DNA from: Spirosoma lacussanchae
GTDB lineage: Bacteria > Bacteroidota > Bacteroidia > Cytophagales > Spirosomataceae
Reading direction: 5' to 3'
Length of the DNA stretch: 64,000 nt
Assembly: GCF_005870035.1 (NCBI RefSeq)
Contig: NZ_SWJG01000001.1
Coordinates: forward strand, 483,639 to 547,638
Shown here: in pieces, positions 25,999 to 34,028 of the stretch
How positions within the stretch are numbered: position 1 is the first letter of the stretch
How the letters are laid out: each line of letters begins with the position of its first letter
Program-made: the position numbers and the translations under genes
Notes under the pieces: generated by a model
The model's input: only the letters and a program-made list of their open reading frames with translations
Databases searched by the model: none
Told to the model about the DNA's origin: nothing

Positions 25999-27837
25999 AT
26001 GTGCGGTATTGTAGCATATGTTGGGCACCGGGAAGCGTGTCCGCTGGTACTGAAAGGGCTGAAACGGCTCGAATACCGGGGCTATGACAGCGCCGGTGTA
26101 GCGCTACTGAACGGTACGGATCTTCAGGTATATAAGAAGAAAGGAAAGGTGGCCGCCCTGGAGCAGGAACTGGCCGGGCGCGCGCTGCACGCTACCGTCG
26201 GCATGGGCCACACCCGCTGGGCTACCCACGGCGAACCGAACGACGTGAACGCGCACCCGCACTACTCGTTCCATCGAAAACTGGCTATTATCCATAACGG
26301 GATCATCGAGAACTACGCGGCTATCAAGCAGGCGCTGCTCAAAAAAGGGCATACGTTTCAGAGCGAGACCGATACCGAAGTGCTGGGTCAGTTCATCGAG
26401 GACATCTGGGAAAATAACGGCGGTACGCTCGAAGAAGCCGTACGGCTCGCGTTGCAGGAAGTCGTAGGTGCCTACGCCATTGTGGTCATGAGCGAAAGCG
26501 AACCGACCCAACTCATTGCTGCCCGTAAAGGCTCACCCCTTGTCATTGGTGTGGGCGACAACGAATTCTTCCTGGCGTCGGATGCGACGCCCATCGTTGA
26601 GTATACCAAGGAGGTGATCTACCTCAACGACTACGAAATTGCGGTCATCCGAAACGGCGAGCTGCGGGTCGTCACGCTCGACAACACGACCACGACGCCC
26701 TACGTACATACCATCGAGCTGGAGCTGGAAGCCATCGAAAAAGGAGGCTATGACCACTTCATGCTTAAGGAGATTTTTGAGCAGCCCCGCTCCATTGCCG
26801 ACTCCATGCGCGGCCGGGTCAACGCCGACGCGGCCATGCTGCAACTCGGTGGCCTGCGCGACTACATGGACAAACTGGCTAAATCGAAGCGGATCGTTAT
26901 TATCGGCTGCGGTACGTCGTGGCATGCCGGTTTGGTAGCCGAGTACATCTTCGAAGAACTGGCCCGCATACCGGTAGAGGTCGAGTACGCATCGGAGTTC
27001 CGGTACCGAAACCCCATCATCAAAGAAGGTGACATTGTGATCGCCATCTCGCAGTCGGGCGAAACGGCTGATACGCTCGCGGCCATCGAACTGGCCAAAT
27101 CGAAAGGCGCTACCATTTTTGGGGTTTGTAACGTGGTCGGTTCGTCGATTGCGCGGGCTACCCATGCGGGCGCTTACACTCATGCCGGACCTGAAATCGG
27201 GGTGGCCAGTACGAAAGCCTTTACCGCTCAGGTCACCGTACTGACGCTGATGGCCCTGGCGGCTGCCCAGCGGAAAGGTACTATTTCAGACTCGCTGTTC
27301 CGGCAGTTGCTGGTCGAGCTGGAAAGTATTCCGTCCAAAGTAGAAAAAGTGCTGCAGTCGGCCGACAAGATCAAGGAGATTGCCTACATCTTCACCTACG
27401 CCCGCAATTTCATCTACCTGGGCCGGGGCATGAACTTCCCTGTGGCGCTGGAAGGGGCGCTGAAACTGAAAGAAATTAGCTACATCCACGCCGAAGGCTA
27501 TCCTGCTGCCGAGATGAAACACGGCCCCATTGCGCTCATCGACGAAGATATGCCGGTGGTGGTTATCGCTACCAAAGACAGCTCGTACGAGAAAGTGGTG
27601 TCGAACATCCAGGAAGTAAAGGCCCGCAAAGGCCGTGTCATTGCTATCACGACCGAAGGCGATACCGAGCTGCCGGGCATGGTCGATTTCACCATCGAGA
27701 TTCCGAACGTACACGACGTGCTGATGCCGCTGGTATCGGTAGTGCCGCTGCAACTGCTGGCCTACGACATTGCTGTTATGCGCGGCCGCAACGTTGACCA
27801 GCCCCGCAACCTGGCCAAGTCCGTAACGGTTGAGTAA
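25999..27837 (+). CDS. glmS: Glutamine--fructose-6-phosphate aminotransferase
   Basis: The protein has 612 residues, the full family length. Cys2 after the initiator Met (MCGIVAYVG) is the glutaminase nucleophile, followed by RLEYRGYDSAG and TRWATHG. Two SIS isomerase domains follow (IGCGTSWHAGLVAEY and ISQSGETADTLAAI; later KHGPIALID). The C-terminus QPRNLAKSVTVE is the typical sugar-binding tail. It makes glucosamine-6-phosphate for peptidoglycan and LPS. It ends at a strong hairpin that is duplicated 873 bp downstream beyond a toxin-antitoxin pair. Confidence 0.98.
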   Translation: MCGIVAYVGHREACPLVLKGLKRLEYRGYDSAGVALLNGTDLQVYKKKGKVAALEQELAGRALHATVGMGHTRWATHGEPNDVNAHPHYSFHRKLAIIHNGIIENYAAIKQALLKKGHTFQSETDTEVLGQFIEDIWENNGGTLEEAVRLALQEVVGAYAIVVMSESEPTQLIAARKGSPLVIGVGDNEFFLASDATPIVEYTKEVIYLNDYEIAVIRNGELRVVTLDNTTTTPYVHTIELELEAIEKGGYDHFMLKEIFEQPRSIADSMRGRVNADAAMLQLGGLRDYMDKLAKSKRIVIIGCGTSWHAGLVAEYIFEELARIPVEVEYASEFRYRNPIIKEGDIVIAISQSGETADTLAAIELAKSKGATIFGVCNVVGSSIARATHAGAYTHAGPEIGVASTKAFTAQVTVLTLMALAAAQRKGTISDSLFRQLLVELESIPSKVEKVLQSADKIKEIAYIFTYARNFIYLGRGMNFPVALEGALKLKEISYIHAEGYPAAEMKHGPIALIDEDMPVVVIATKDSSYEKVVSNIQEVKARKGRVIAITTEGDTELPGMVDFTIEIPNVHDVLMPLVSVVPLQLLAYDIAVMRGRNVDQPRNLAKSVTVE

Positions 27838-27852
27838 AACGAATAGTACCAT

Positions 27853-27899
27853 CAAAAACGCGGTCAGGCTTAGTCTGACCGCGTTTTTGTTGATGGACT
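27853..27899. terminator. glmS terminator hairpin, copy 1 of a 47-bp direct repeat
   Basis: The arms CAAAAACGCGGTCAG (27853-27867) and its complement (27875-27889) form a strong hairpin with a T-run, 15 bp after glmS. The whole 47 bp recurs at 28726-28772 with one mismatch (A27872 versus G28745). Confidence 0.9.
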
Positions 27900-27946
27900 G
27901 TATAGACGGAACACACGAATGATTAAGCAGTTGCTCGATGACATAC

Positions 27947-28396
27947 TCATAAATTGGTTTCCAGAAGCTCGTAGTTGGTAGGTAGATAGAGCCGAATGCC
28001 TGGTATTCGTTCAAAGTGTTTCCGATTGAGCGTAAAAACGGGTACGTCGAAAAACAGGCCGACTCCAATTGTGAAACAATCGCCCAGTCCGGTGTCGGGG
28101 TAAAGCCGGGAGACCTCTACAGCCAGTTCGATGGAATCGCCGTGGTTGAGCTGTACATATTTGTCTAACTGCTTACGGATGGTGTCAAACTCGCTTTTTG
28201 TAATGGGGTCAACGGTACGCCCTCTGATATGAATCAACCAGCGCATCAGCTCAATATAAATGCTGGCTGATATAACGGGTGCAGCCAGCCTGGTCAGCTC
28301 ATGATATGCTTTGACAATTTGGGGTTTGTTCAGAAAGAAACGACTCATCACCCCTGTATCTACCAACACAAAAGGACTTGACGATGAGCTAATCAT
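27947..28396 (-). CDS. vapC: VapC-type PIN-domain toxin
   Basis: The protein has 149 residues, a PIN-domain size. The acidic active-site residues are Asp13 (FVLVDTGVMSRF), Glu49 (YIELMRW), and Asp101/Asp106 (DTGLGDC). VPVFTLNRKHFERI is the typical C-terminal block. VapC toxins are Mg-dependent RNases. The start overlaps the antitoxin stop by 4 bp (ATGA). The pair lies between two copies of the glmS-side terminator. Confidence 0.9.
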   Translation of the reverse strand: MISSSSSPFVLVDTGVMSRFFLNKPQIVKAYHELTRLAAPVISASIYIELMRWLIHIRGRTVDPITKSEFDTIRKQLDKYVQLNHGDSIELAVEVSRLYPDTGLGDCFTIGVGLFFDVPVFTLNRKHFERIPGIRLYLPTNYELLETNL

Positions 28397-28578
28397 TCGA
28401 GGAGCACAGGCGTAGGTACGATATTACTGTGTCTGGCTAGTATCCGTTGAATAACCAGGCCTGGGTCTTCGGCTGGTATCTCGCCAGCTGGAATCGAACC
28501 TTCAATAAGTTTACCTGCCGCATTTCGTCCACGTATGACCAATGGAGAAGCAGGCTTTTTTGTTTTATGAGTTGGCAT
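28393..28578 (-). CDS. vapB: Antitoxin partner of the PIN toxin
   Basis: This 61-residue protein has a basic start (KTKKPASPLVIRGRNAAGK) and a C-terminal helix (DPGLVIQRILARHSN) that fit small VapB-like antitoxins of Bacteroidota. It is translationally coupled to the toxin. The role follows from context and size; the DNA-binding fold was not recognised directly. Confidence 0.75.
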   Translation of the reverse strand: MPTHKTKKPASPLVIRGRNAAGKLIEGSIPAGEIPAEDPGLVIQRILARHSNIVPTPVLLE

Positions 28579-28603
28579 TTTGTTGCTGTTGGTGCTGACT
28601 TAA

Positions 28604-28611
28604 CAAAGTTA
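28604..28611 (-). promoter_or_regulatory. -7 element for VapBC-like operon
   Basis: The minus strand reads TAACTTTG, matching TAnnTTTG, 25 bp upstream of the antitoxin start. The -33 TTG is not evident. Confidence 0.5.
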
Positions 28612-28725
28612 TCCGTTTTCTGGCTCATTCTGTGAGTCGTTTTTTATTAATTCGTTCATAGACAGCAAGTCAACATCGGCATTGAGTGAGACCGCAGTGT
28701 TAACCCGCTCAGCCAACGTTATCAA

Positions 28726-28772
28726 CAAAAACGCGGTCAGGCTTGGTCTGACCGCGTTTTTGTTGATGGACT
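28726..28772. terminator. Terminator hairpin, copy 2 of the 47-bp direct repeat
   Basis: This is the same hairpin as after glmS. Here the arms are longer and perfect (ATCAACAAAAACGCGGTCAG from 28721, and its complement). It lies 16 bp from the stop of the leftward cytochrome c gene and can terminate it. Confidence 0.9.
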
Positions 28773-28788
28773 AATCTGAAAATTTAGT

Positions 28789-29379
28789 TTATAATTTGTC
28801 AGGGCTGATGGGTTGTGGAACCGCGTTTTCGATGGGCTTGCAGCTTTTCAGGTAAGCAAAGATGGCTACCAGATCTTCCTTTTTCATGTCAGCGTAGTTG
28901 GGCCATGGCATAGGCGGTAGCAGCGGACGGGCCGTGCGGATGCCTTTACTTTTACCCTCGGTCAGCGCAATGATAAACTGCTCCTCTGTCCAGGTGCCTA
29001 TGCCGGTATTGTCGGGGGTCAGGTTGGCCGCAAACGATACGCCCCACGGGCCTACTGCAATGGTATTCATGGGGTGAAACAAAACCCAGTCGGTCAGGGC
29101 ATCTTTGGCTACTTTGCCCACCGGTATTTTAGCCGGGTGGCCGGATAAACCCAGCATCGGATCAGGAACGGGGCCTTGCGGGGTCATGGTTTTGGGCGCG
29201 TGGCAGTCGGCGCAGCCCATAATTTTTACCAGATAATTGCCTTTCTCGATCTGCGCTTTGGTATAGGGCGGGTTGTTGACGACCCGCTTCGCCGGGGCGG
29301 GCTTGCTGGTGAAGGAGACCAGGGCAGCGGTGCCCAGAAACAGGGTCAAGGAAGCGAGAGCCAGGTATTGTTTTTTCAT
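28789..29379 (-). CDS. Exported mono-haem cytochrome c
   Basis: The protein has 196 residues. An N-terminal signal (about residues 4-24) is followed by a single c-type haem site CADCH and a probable Met ligand in LPPMPWPNY. The pattern GTWTEEQFIIALTEGKSKG resembles the diheme/mono-haem cytochromes linked to alcohol or sugar dehydrogenases. It transfers electrons in the periplasm; the partner is unknown. Before the toxin-antitoxin insertion it probably shared one terminator with glmS. Confidence 0.93.
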   Translation of the reverse strand: MKKQYLALASLTLFLGTAALVSFTSKPAPAKRVVNNPPYTKAQIEKGNYLVKIMGCADCHAPKTMTPQGPVPDPMLGLSGHPAKIPVGKVAKDALTDWVLFHPMNTIAVGPWGVSFAANLTPDNTGIGTWTEEQFIIALTEGKSKGIRTARPLLPPMPWPNYADMKKEDLVAIFAYLKSCKPIENAVPQPISPDKL

Positions 29380-29843
29380 GGGTACTTATTGGTTAAACGG
29401 GTTATGATTGACGGCTGAAATTGTTGGTCTGCTAATACGAATGGCTCAACACTGCTCGCGGCTGCATGAACAGGTAAACGTTGACCTGGCGGGGTGATTC
29501 AGGCCCCGGTGGTCGCTGCTCATAAGCTGGCTAGCGCTCTTTGTGTATCGACACCCGGACGAAGCTGGATGGGAGGTAGTCAGTGGGCAACAGGTTGTAT
29601 GTCAATGGCTTCTTCGTATTCTGTTTCCTGCCGAAAGGTACTGTTGGCAGCTTTAAAGAAAGGCAGGACAGCGGTTACTTCCAAATAGACCGGGCGGGCT
29701 TGAGTAAACGGTAGGTAAAGCTGTTCCGCAGCTGCTCATCTCATAAATACGACGTTCCAGCGGGTTCCTATGCTGATTCGTGCCTTATCTACTTTCGGAC
29801 CGACGGCTGAGGGTGAACTTTGCGGGGTAAACCAACAACTACT
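29380..29843. other. Intergenic region, possible decayed ORF on minus strand
   Basis: This 464-bp region lies between the divergent cytochrome c and GIN-domain genes. On the minus strand one frame reads protein-like sequence from 29738 down to 29520 (for example LYLPFTQARPVYLEVTAVLP), but it is broken by TGA at 29736-29738 and 29580-29582 and ends with TGA at 29520-29522. This may be a gene remnant; I recognise no family. No intact gene or clear terminator is visible. Confidence 0.3.
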
Positions 29844-30551
29844 GTGAATCACCTACTCATTTTTCGCTTGGCCGCTCTGGCACTGATCGGCCTACTGCTT
29901 GGCTGTCAGCCCGACAGCGGGCCGTACGAAGAAACGACCCGCTCGCTGGCAGTCGAAAATTTTGACCGGCTCGACATGGGGAGCGCCTTTCGGGTCGATG
30001 TCCGGTCGGGTTCAGTCTTTGCCGTTGAGGTGAAAGGCAATCGGAGCGACGTTGACGATCTGGATGTCAGCGTTCGCAGTGGAACGCTCCATGCGCAGTA
30101 TCGCAACTACACGCGTAAACGCCGGTACGCCATGATGTTCACCATCACCATGCCAACGATTCGGGCGGTCAGCTTCTCGGGCGCGTCCCAGTCGACCCTG
30201 ACCGGCTTTACCAACCTGACCGACCTGCGTGTTGACCTGACGGGTGCGTCGAAAGCTGCCGTGAACAGTAACGTAACCCGGCTGGCAGCTGACTTGTCGG
30301 GCGCGTCGGTACTGACGAGTATGGGCAGCGGCACCGACCTGCGCGCCAGCCTCTCGGGCGCCAGTACCCTCGAAACCCTCAACTACCCCGTTATAACGGC
30401 CTCACTCGACCTGTCGGGCGCCAGTACAGCGCGGGTGCGGGTCGCCGATGCACTGACGGTGAAAGCCAGCGGAGCCAGCAAAGTACGCTACCAGGGCACG
30501 CCCCGGGTCAACTCACAACTGTCGGGGGCTAGTTCGGTAGAGCGGGAGTAA
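29844..30551 (+). CDS. GIN-domain (DUF2807) lipoprotein
   Basis: The protein has about 235 residues from the GTG at 29844; a TTG at 29820 is the alternative start. The lipoprotein signal ends in LIGLLLGC. The mature protein shows the head GIN motif (ENFDRLDMGSAFRVDV) and repeated beta-helix turns with LSGAS/FSGAS every 18-22 residues, seen at least six times. It is a predicted envelope protein of unknown function. It is followed by a classic terminator, so it is not co-transcribed with the sigma factor. Confidence 0.9.
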   Translation: MNHLLIFRLAALALIGLLLGCQPDSGPYEETTRSLAVENFDRLDMGSAFRVDVRSGSVFAVEVKGNRSDVDDLDVSVRSGTLHAQYRNYTRKRRYAMMFTITMPTIRAVSFSGASQSTLTGFTNLTDLRVDLTGASKAAVNSNVTRLAADLSGASVLTSMGSGTDLRASLSGASTLETLNYPVITASLDLSGASTARVRVADALTVKASGASKVRYQGTPRVNSQLSGASSVERE

Positions 30552-30578
30552 GGGCGTCGGGCTGTAGGGCCACGCGAC

Positions 30579-30612
30579 AGGGTCATTGCCGGGGAGCAGT
30601 GACCCTTTTTTT
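30579..30612 (+). terminator. Rho-independent terminator after GIN gene
   Basis: Arms AGGGTCATTGC (30579-30589) and GCAGTGACCCT (30596-30606), with one G-T wobble, are followed by a run of T to 30612. It separates the GIN gene from the sigma-factor operon. Confidence 0.85.
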
Positions 30613-30683
30613 GTTGGTCAGGCAACCCTTTTACCGAGGCAGGCATTATTGTCATTGAATCCCATACGAATCGTTCTCATCGC

Positions 30684-31241
30684 ATGTCACAGCAACTGGT
30701 CGAACAATGCCAACGGGGTAACGCCTTCGCCCAGAAGCGGCTGTTCGATCAGTATGCCGGTCGGCTGTTTCGGGTGAGCCTGCGGTATGTTCGGAATGAG
30801 CCAGAAGCCGAGGAGGTACTGATGAATGGGTTTCTGAAAGCGTTCCGGGCCATTGGTGACTTCAATTACCGCACCGATACTGGTCTGGAAGCCTGGCTCC
30901 GCCGGATCGTGGTCAATGAAGCGCTGCAATACCTGCGGGCCAACCGATGCCTGCCGGTGTTCCAGACCGACGACAGCGCCGAAGCGTATGCCGACCCGGA
31001 ACCGCTGCCCGATGCGGGGCTGGATGCCGAGCGGATCTACGCCCTAATTCGGGAGCTGCCGCCTGGCTATCGGACGGTGTTCAACCTATACGCCATCGAG
31101 GGCTTCTCGCACCGCGAAATAGCCGATCAGCTCGGTATTTCGGAGAACACATCAAAATCGCAGCTGAGCAAAGCCCGCGCTTTGTTACAGACCTGGTTAA
31201 CCCAATACGGCTATGAAACAGCAACCCGACGAAACGCTTGA
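30684..31241 (+). CDS. ECF-type RNA polymerase sigma factor
   Basis: The protein has 185 residues. Region 2 (FDQYAGRLFRVSLRYVRNEP, then DFNYRTDTGLEAWLRRIV) and region 4 (LPPGYRTVFNLYAIEGFSHR, then LGISENTSKSQLSKAR) are clear. Like other Bacteroidota ECF factors it likely directs envelope or nutrient genes. The downstream gene overlaps by 29 bp and encodes a membrane protein that could be its anti-sigma factor. Confidence 0.95.
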   Translation: MSQQLVEQCQRGNAFAQKRLFDQYAGRLFRVSLRYVRNEPEAEEVLMNGFLKAFRAIGDFNYRTDTGLEAWLRRIVVNEALQYLRANRCLPVFQTDDSAEAYADPEPLPDAGLDAERIYALIRELPPGYRTVFNLYAIEGFSHREIADQLGISENTSKSQLSKARALLQTWLTQYGYETATRRNA

Positions 31242-31926
31242 TCAGTGGGTGCGGCAGGCGCTCGACCGGCTCCCCGATGGGCCACCTCCCGGGTCGGCCT
31301 TCGACCCCGACCGCGTCTGGAAGCAGCTGCGGCCAGCCATGCAGGAAAAACCCGTCCGCTGGCCCTGGTGGCGGGTTGGGGGCGCGGTAGCCGCCTGCCT
31401 GATCGGGCTGCTGCTGGTCTGGCTGGGCCTTTACCCCCGGCCGGAGCCGGCAACCGGGCTGGCGCGCCGGACAGAGCGCCAGCCTGCTCCGCCACTGGCT
31501 GCTTCGGTGCCCGATCGGCCGTACAGCCCCGCGCCGGAGCCCGTTTCAGTACCGCACGAAACAGCGGTTGCGCCGGACCGAATCAGGAAATTGCCCACGC
31601 CGGCCGTCACCCCGGTCCAGACTACTGCTAACCCGCAGCTACTGGAAACTGTGGCAGAACCTGTAGCCAATACAAACGCCCCCGAAGCGGTAGCAACTAC
31701 TACGCCAGCGTTGGTTGCCAGTGCCGGTAAGCCCGCGTCGACATCGGCGGTGGTGGCTAAAACCCGCCGGTTTCAGGTCGTGCATCTGAATGAATTACAA
31801 GCCGAAGACGAAATCAGACCTGCTCCGCACCGCACCGACCGATTGGTGCGGCTGGGAACGGGTGCGCCCGGACCCGTTCCCGTCGATGCCGTCACGCCAA
31901 CCTTAACTCTCCCGTTGAATCCTTAA
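31213..31926 (+). CDS. Putative anti-sigma-type single-pass membrane protein
   Basis: The protein has 237 residues. A cytosolic N-terminus of about 55 residues (DETLDQWVRQALDRLPDGPP) resembles the start of anti-sigma proteins encoded beside ECF factors. One transmembrane helix (about 55-76) follows, then a long Pro/Ala/Thr-rich periplasmic tail without an obvious fold. The 29-bp overlap with the sigma gene supports co-regulation. No named anti-sigma domain was recognised, so the role is inferred from context. Confidence 0.75.
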   Translation: MKQQPDETLDQWVRQALDRLPDGPPPGSAFDPDRVWKQLRPAMQEKPVRWPWWRVGGAVAACLIGLLLVWLGLYPRPEPATGLARRTERQPAPPLAASVPDRPYSPAPEPVSVPHETAVAPDRIRKLPTPAVTPVQTTANPQLLETVAEPVANTNAPEAVATTTPALVASAGKPASTSAVVAKTRRFQVVHLNELQAEDEIRPAPHRTDRLVRLGTGAPGPVPVDAVTPTLTLPLNP

Positions 31927-31940
31927 ATCAACCCCTTAGT

Positions 31941-33056
31941 ATGCGTCTTATTAACCAGCTCGTTGTGCTCCTGCTGAGCATGACCGGAACCGCTATGGCC
32001 CAGCAAACCGGGTCGCATCTGCAAACGCCCAACCACAAACACAACTTCGACGGACTGAGCCATATCGAGATCGATCTGGGGCAGCGCAACACACTCCTGG
32101 TCGGCTTTGACCGGTACGCACAGGTTCGTCAGCGGCAGAACGTCGACTCGGTACTTCGCCTGTTCGTGGCCGATTATCAGCAGGTTGCCGACACCACCCA
32201 AAACCCTACCCATGCGGTTCATGCCAGGTTCCGGCTGGGGCAGCCCGACCGATCGCTGGAGGTGCGGGTCTGGCCGCAGGTCGTGTCGTCGTTTCGGCTT
32301 CGCAACCGGAATGCCCCGCTCAGCGTGAAAACGCAGCAGGATACGCTGCAGATCAGCTGGACGGCCGACGTACCCGCCAGTAGCGAAGTCCGTAAGAAAG
32401 GGTCGTCGGAGGCTTTCATGATGTACCTGTTCATCAACAGCCTGGCCGATATCGGGCCGATGCTGGCGCGGGGTGGCGTCAACGGAAAAGTAGAAACGGC
32501 GCTGGCGGCTGTACAGCAGTACAAGGCGCATGACCTGACCAACCCGAAAATGGCGTTCGATATGGTACAGGGCACCGACGAGAAAGCAGAGTTTATCGGG
32601 CCGGGTCTGGCGCGGGCTCCGTTTCTCAGCATTCAGCCGGGTTTTGGCGTTGGGCTGGTCCGAAACCAGTGGGTACCGTCGCTGAAGCTCGATCTGCAAT
32701 TGATTCCGAACCGATACCGGAACGTTGGCTACGGCATCGGCTACTCGTCCAGCTTCTTCTTCGCGCAGACAGCCGCCGACGGTCGGTTTCAGACCTTCCG
32801 GAACGATTTCCTGACTGTGGGGGTCGCTTTTTACCAACCGGCCAGCGGGGGCAAAGCCAATCCGTTCAGCCGGCAGTTAGGGTCGTTCTTCGTTGGCTTG
32901 CCAGTGTACCGAAGCGGGCCTTACTTCGACCGAAATACCATCCAGCTGGGTGGTACGGTATACCAGAAAGGCTTGTTCAAGGTACAGCCGGAGCTATACA
33001 TGAACGGCTTCTTCAAGAACGTGTATCCGGGCGTGCGATTGGCGATCGGGCTGTAA
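31941..33056 (+). CDS. Secreted protein with beta-barrel-like C-terminus, third gene of sigma operon
   Basis: The protein has 371 residues with a cleavable signal (VLLLSMTGTAMAQ). Residues 30-180 are mixed; from about 215 onward strands alternate in a pattern of outer-membrane barrels (YGIGYSSSFFF, FLTVGVAFYQP, VYPGVRLAIGL at the end). It starts 14 bp after the putative anti-sigma gene, so the three form an operon. No known family was recognised. It converges on the SDR gene with only 12 bp between them. Confidence 0.72.
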   Translation: MRLINQLVVLLLSMTGTAMAQQTGSHLQTPNHKHNFDGLSHIEIDLGQRNTLLVGFDRYAQVRQRQNVDSVLRLFVADYQQVADTTQNPTHAVHARFRLGQPDRSLEVRVWPQVVSSFRLRNRNAPLSVKTQQDTLQISWTADVPASSEVRKKGSSEAFMMYLFINSLADIGPMLARGGVNGKVETALAAVQQYKAHDLTNPKMAFDMVQGTDEKAEFIGPGLARAPFLSIQPGFGVGLVRNQWVPSLKLDLQLIPNRYRNVGYGIGYSSSFFFAQTAADGRFQTFRNDFLTVGVAFYQPASGGKANPFSRQLGSFFVGLPVYRSGPYFDRNTIQLGGTVYQKGLFKVQPELYMNGFFKNVYPGVRLAIGL

Positions 33057-33068
33057 TGACCCACCCTG

Positions 33069-34028
33069 TCACTCATACGACCGGGGCCACTGCTTCATGG
33101 TCCAGAGTATGATGCGGTCGGCCAGGCGAGGGAAATACGTGGTCATGACATGAATCAGCATACCCGTGGGCGAAAGAATGGTGCGTTGCCGGCGGGTGCG
33201 GATATGCCGCAGAATGGCCAGTGCCACCTGCGTCTGGCTCATCTGCCAGCGCGGGTTTCGGTACGCAATGGGTACGGGCTGCCCGGCAGCGTCGAGAACG
33301 CGCTTGTCGGAGTCGTTCTGGGTAAACCCGATATGCACCACGCCAAGGTGAATGCCGGTGCTGCGGAGCTCGAGCCGGAGGGTGTGGGCCAGGTTAGACA
33401 GGGCGGCTTTCCCTGCGCAGTAGGCCGACCCGCTGGGCATCCCGTTCAGGGCCGAAATGCTGGAGATAAATGTAACGCTGCCGGCCGATTCGGTCAGGTA
33501 AGGCAGGGCGGCTTTGAGCGGGTAAACCGATCCGTAGATGTTGCTGTCCATCACCCGCCTGAACACGTCCGGCGTCAGGTCGGCAAAGTAGGCCCGCATG
33601 GAAATACTGGCGTTGGTGATCAGGATATCGATTCGGCCAAAGTTCTCGACCGCAGTATCGATCAGGGTCTGGCACTGTTCGTAGTCGGTAACATCGGCAA
33701 GACAGCCCACGGCCGAATAGCCCGCCTGCCGAAAGGCCCGGACTGTCTGTTCAAGCCGGGTTGGGTTCAGGCCGTTCAGAACCACACTGGCGCCCTGCTC
33801 ACACAGCTGACGAGCCGTTTCGCGGCCAATGCCCGACTCAGAACCCGTTACAATGGCTACCTTGCCCGTCAATAACTGTCGAGGTCTGTCGGCCGGAACG
33901 GGGGCCACATAGTCAGGCTGGGCCGGTGCTACAGGAGACGAATCAATCGAGAAGTTGCTGACATTTGAACCAGTCGAGGGCTTGCTCAACGGCGTTGCGG
34001 AGGGCAGTTGTGGGTAAGTTGAGTTCAT
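33069..34028 (-). CDS. Short-chain dehydrogenase/reductase
   Basis: This is a classical SDR of about 320 residues as called from the ATG at 34028. The nucleotide motif TGSESGIG, NAS in ITNAS, catalytic Ser in SSISAL and YCAGK (YxxxK) are all present. The first 52 residues are a Pro/Ser-rich extension, of which 28 codons overlap the epimerase gene in another frame. A GTG at 33908 or a TTG at 33872 (giving MTGKVAIVTG) would remove the overlap and restore a normal SDR start. The substrate is unknown. It is likely co-expressed with the epimerase. Confidence 0.88.
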   Translation of the reverse strand: MNSTYPQLPSATPLSKPSTGSNVSNFSIDSSPVAPAQPDYVAPVPADRPRQLLTGKVAIVTGSESGIGRETARQLCEQGASVVLNGLNPTRLEQTVRAFRQAGYSAVGCLADVTDYEQCQTLIDTAVENFGRIDILITNASISMRAYFADLTPDVFRRVMDSNIYGSVYPLKAALPYLTESAGSVTFISSISALNGMPSGSAYCAGKAALSNLAHTLRLELRSTGIHLGVVHIGFTQNDSDKRVLDAAGQPVPIAYRNPRWQMSQTQVALAILRHIRTRRQRTILSPTGMLIHVMTTYFPRLADRIILWTMKQWPRSYE

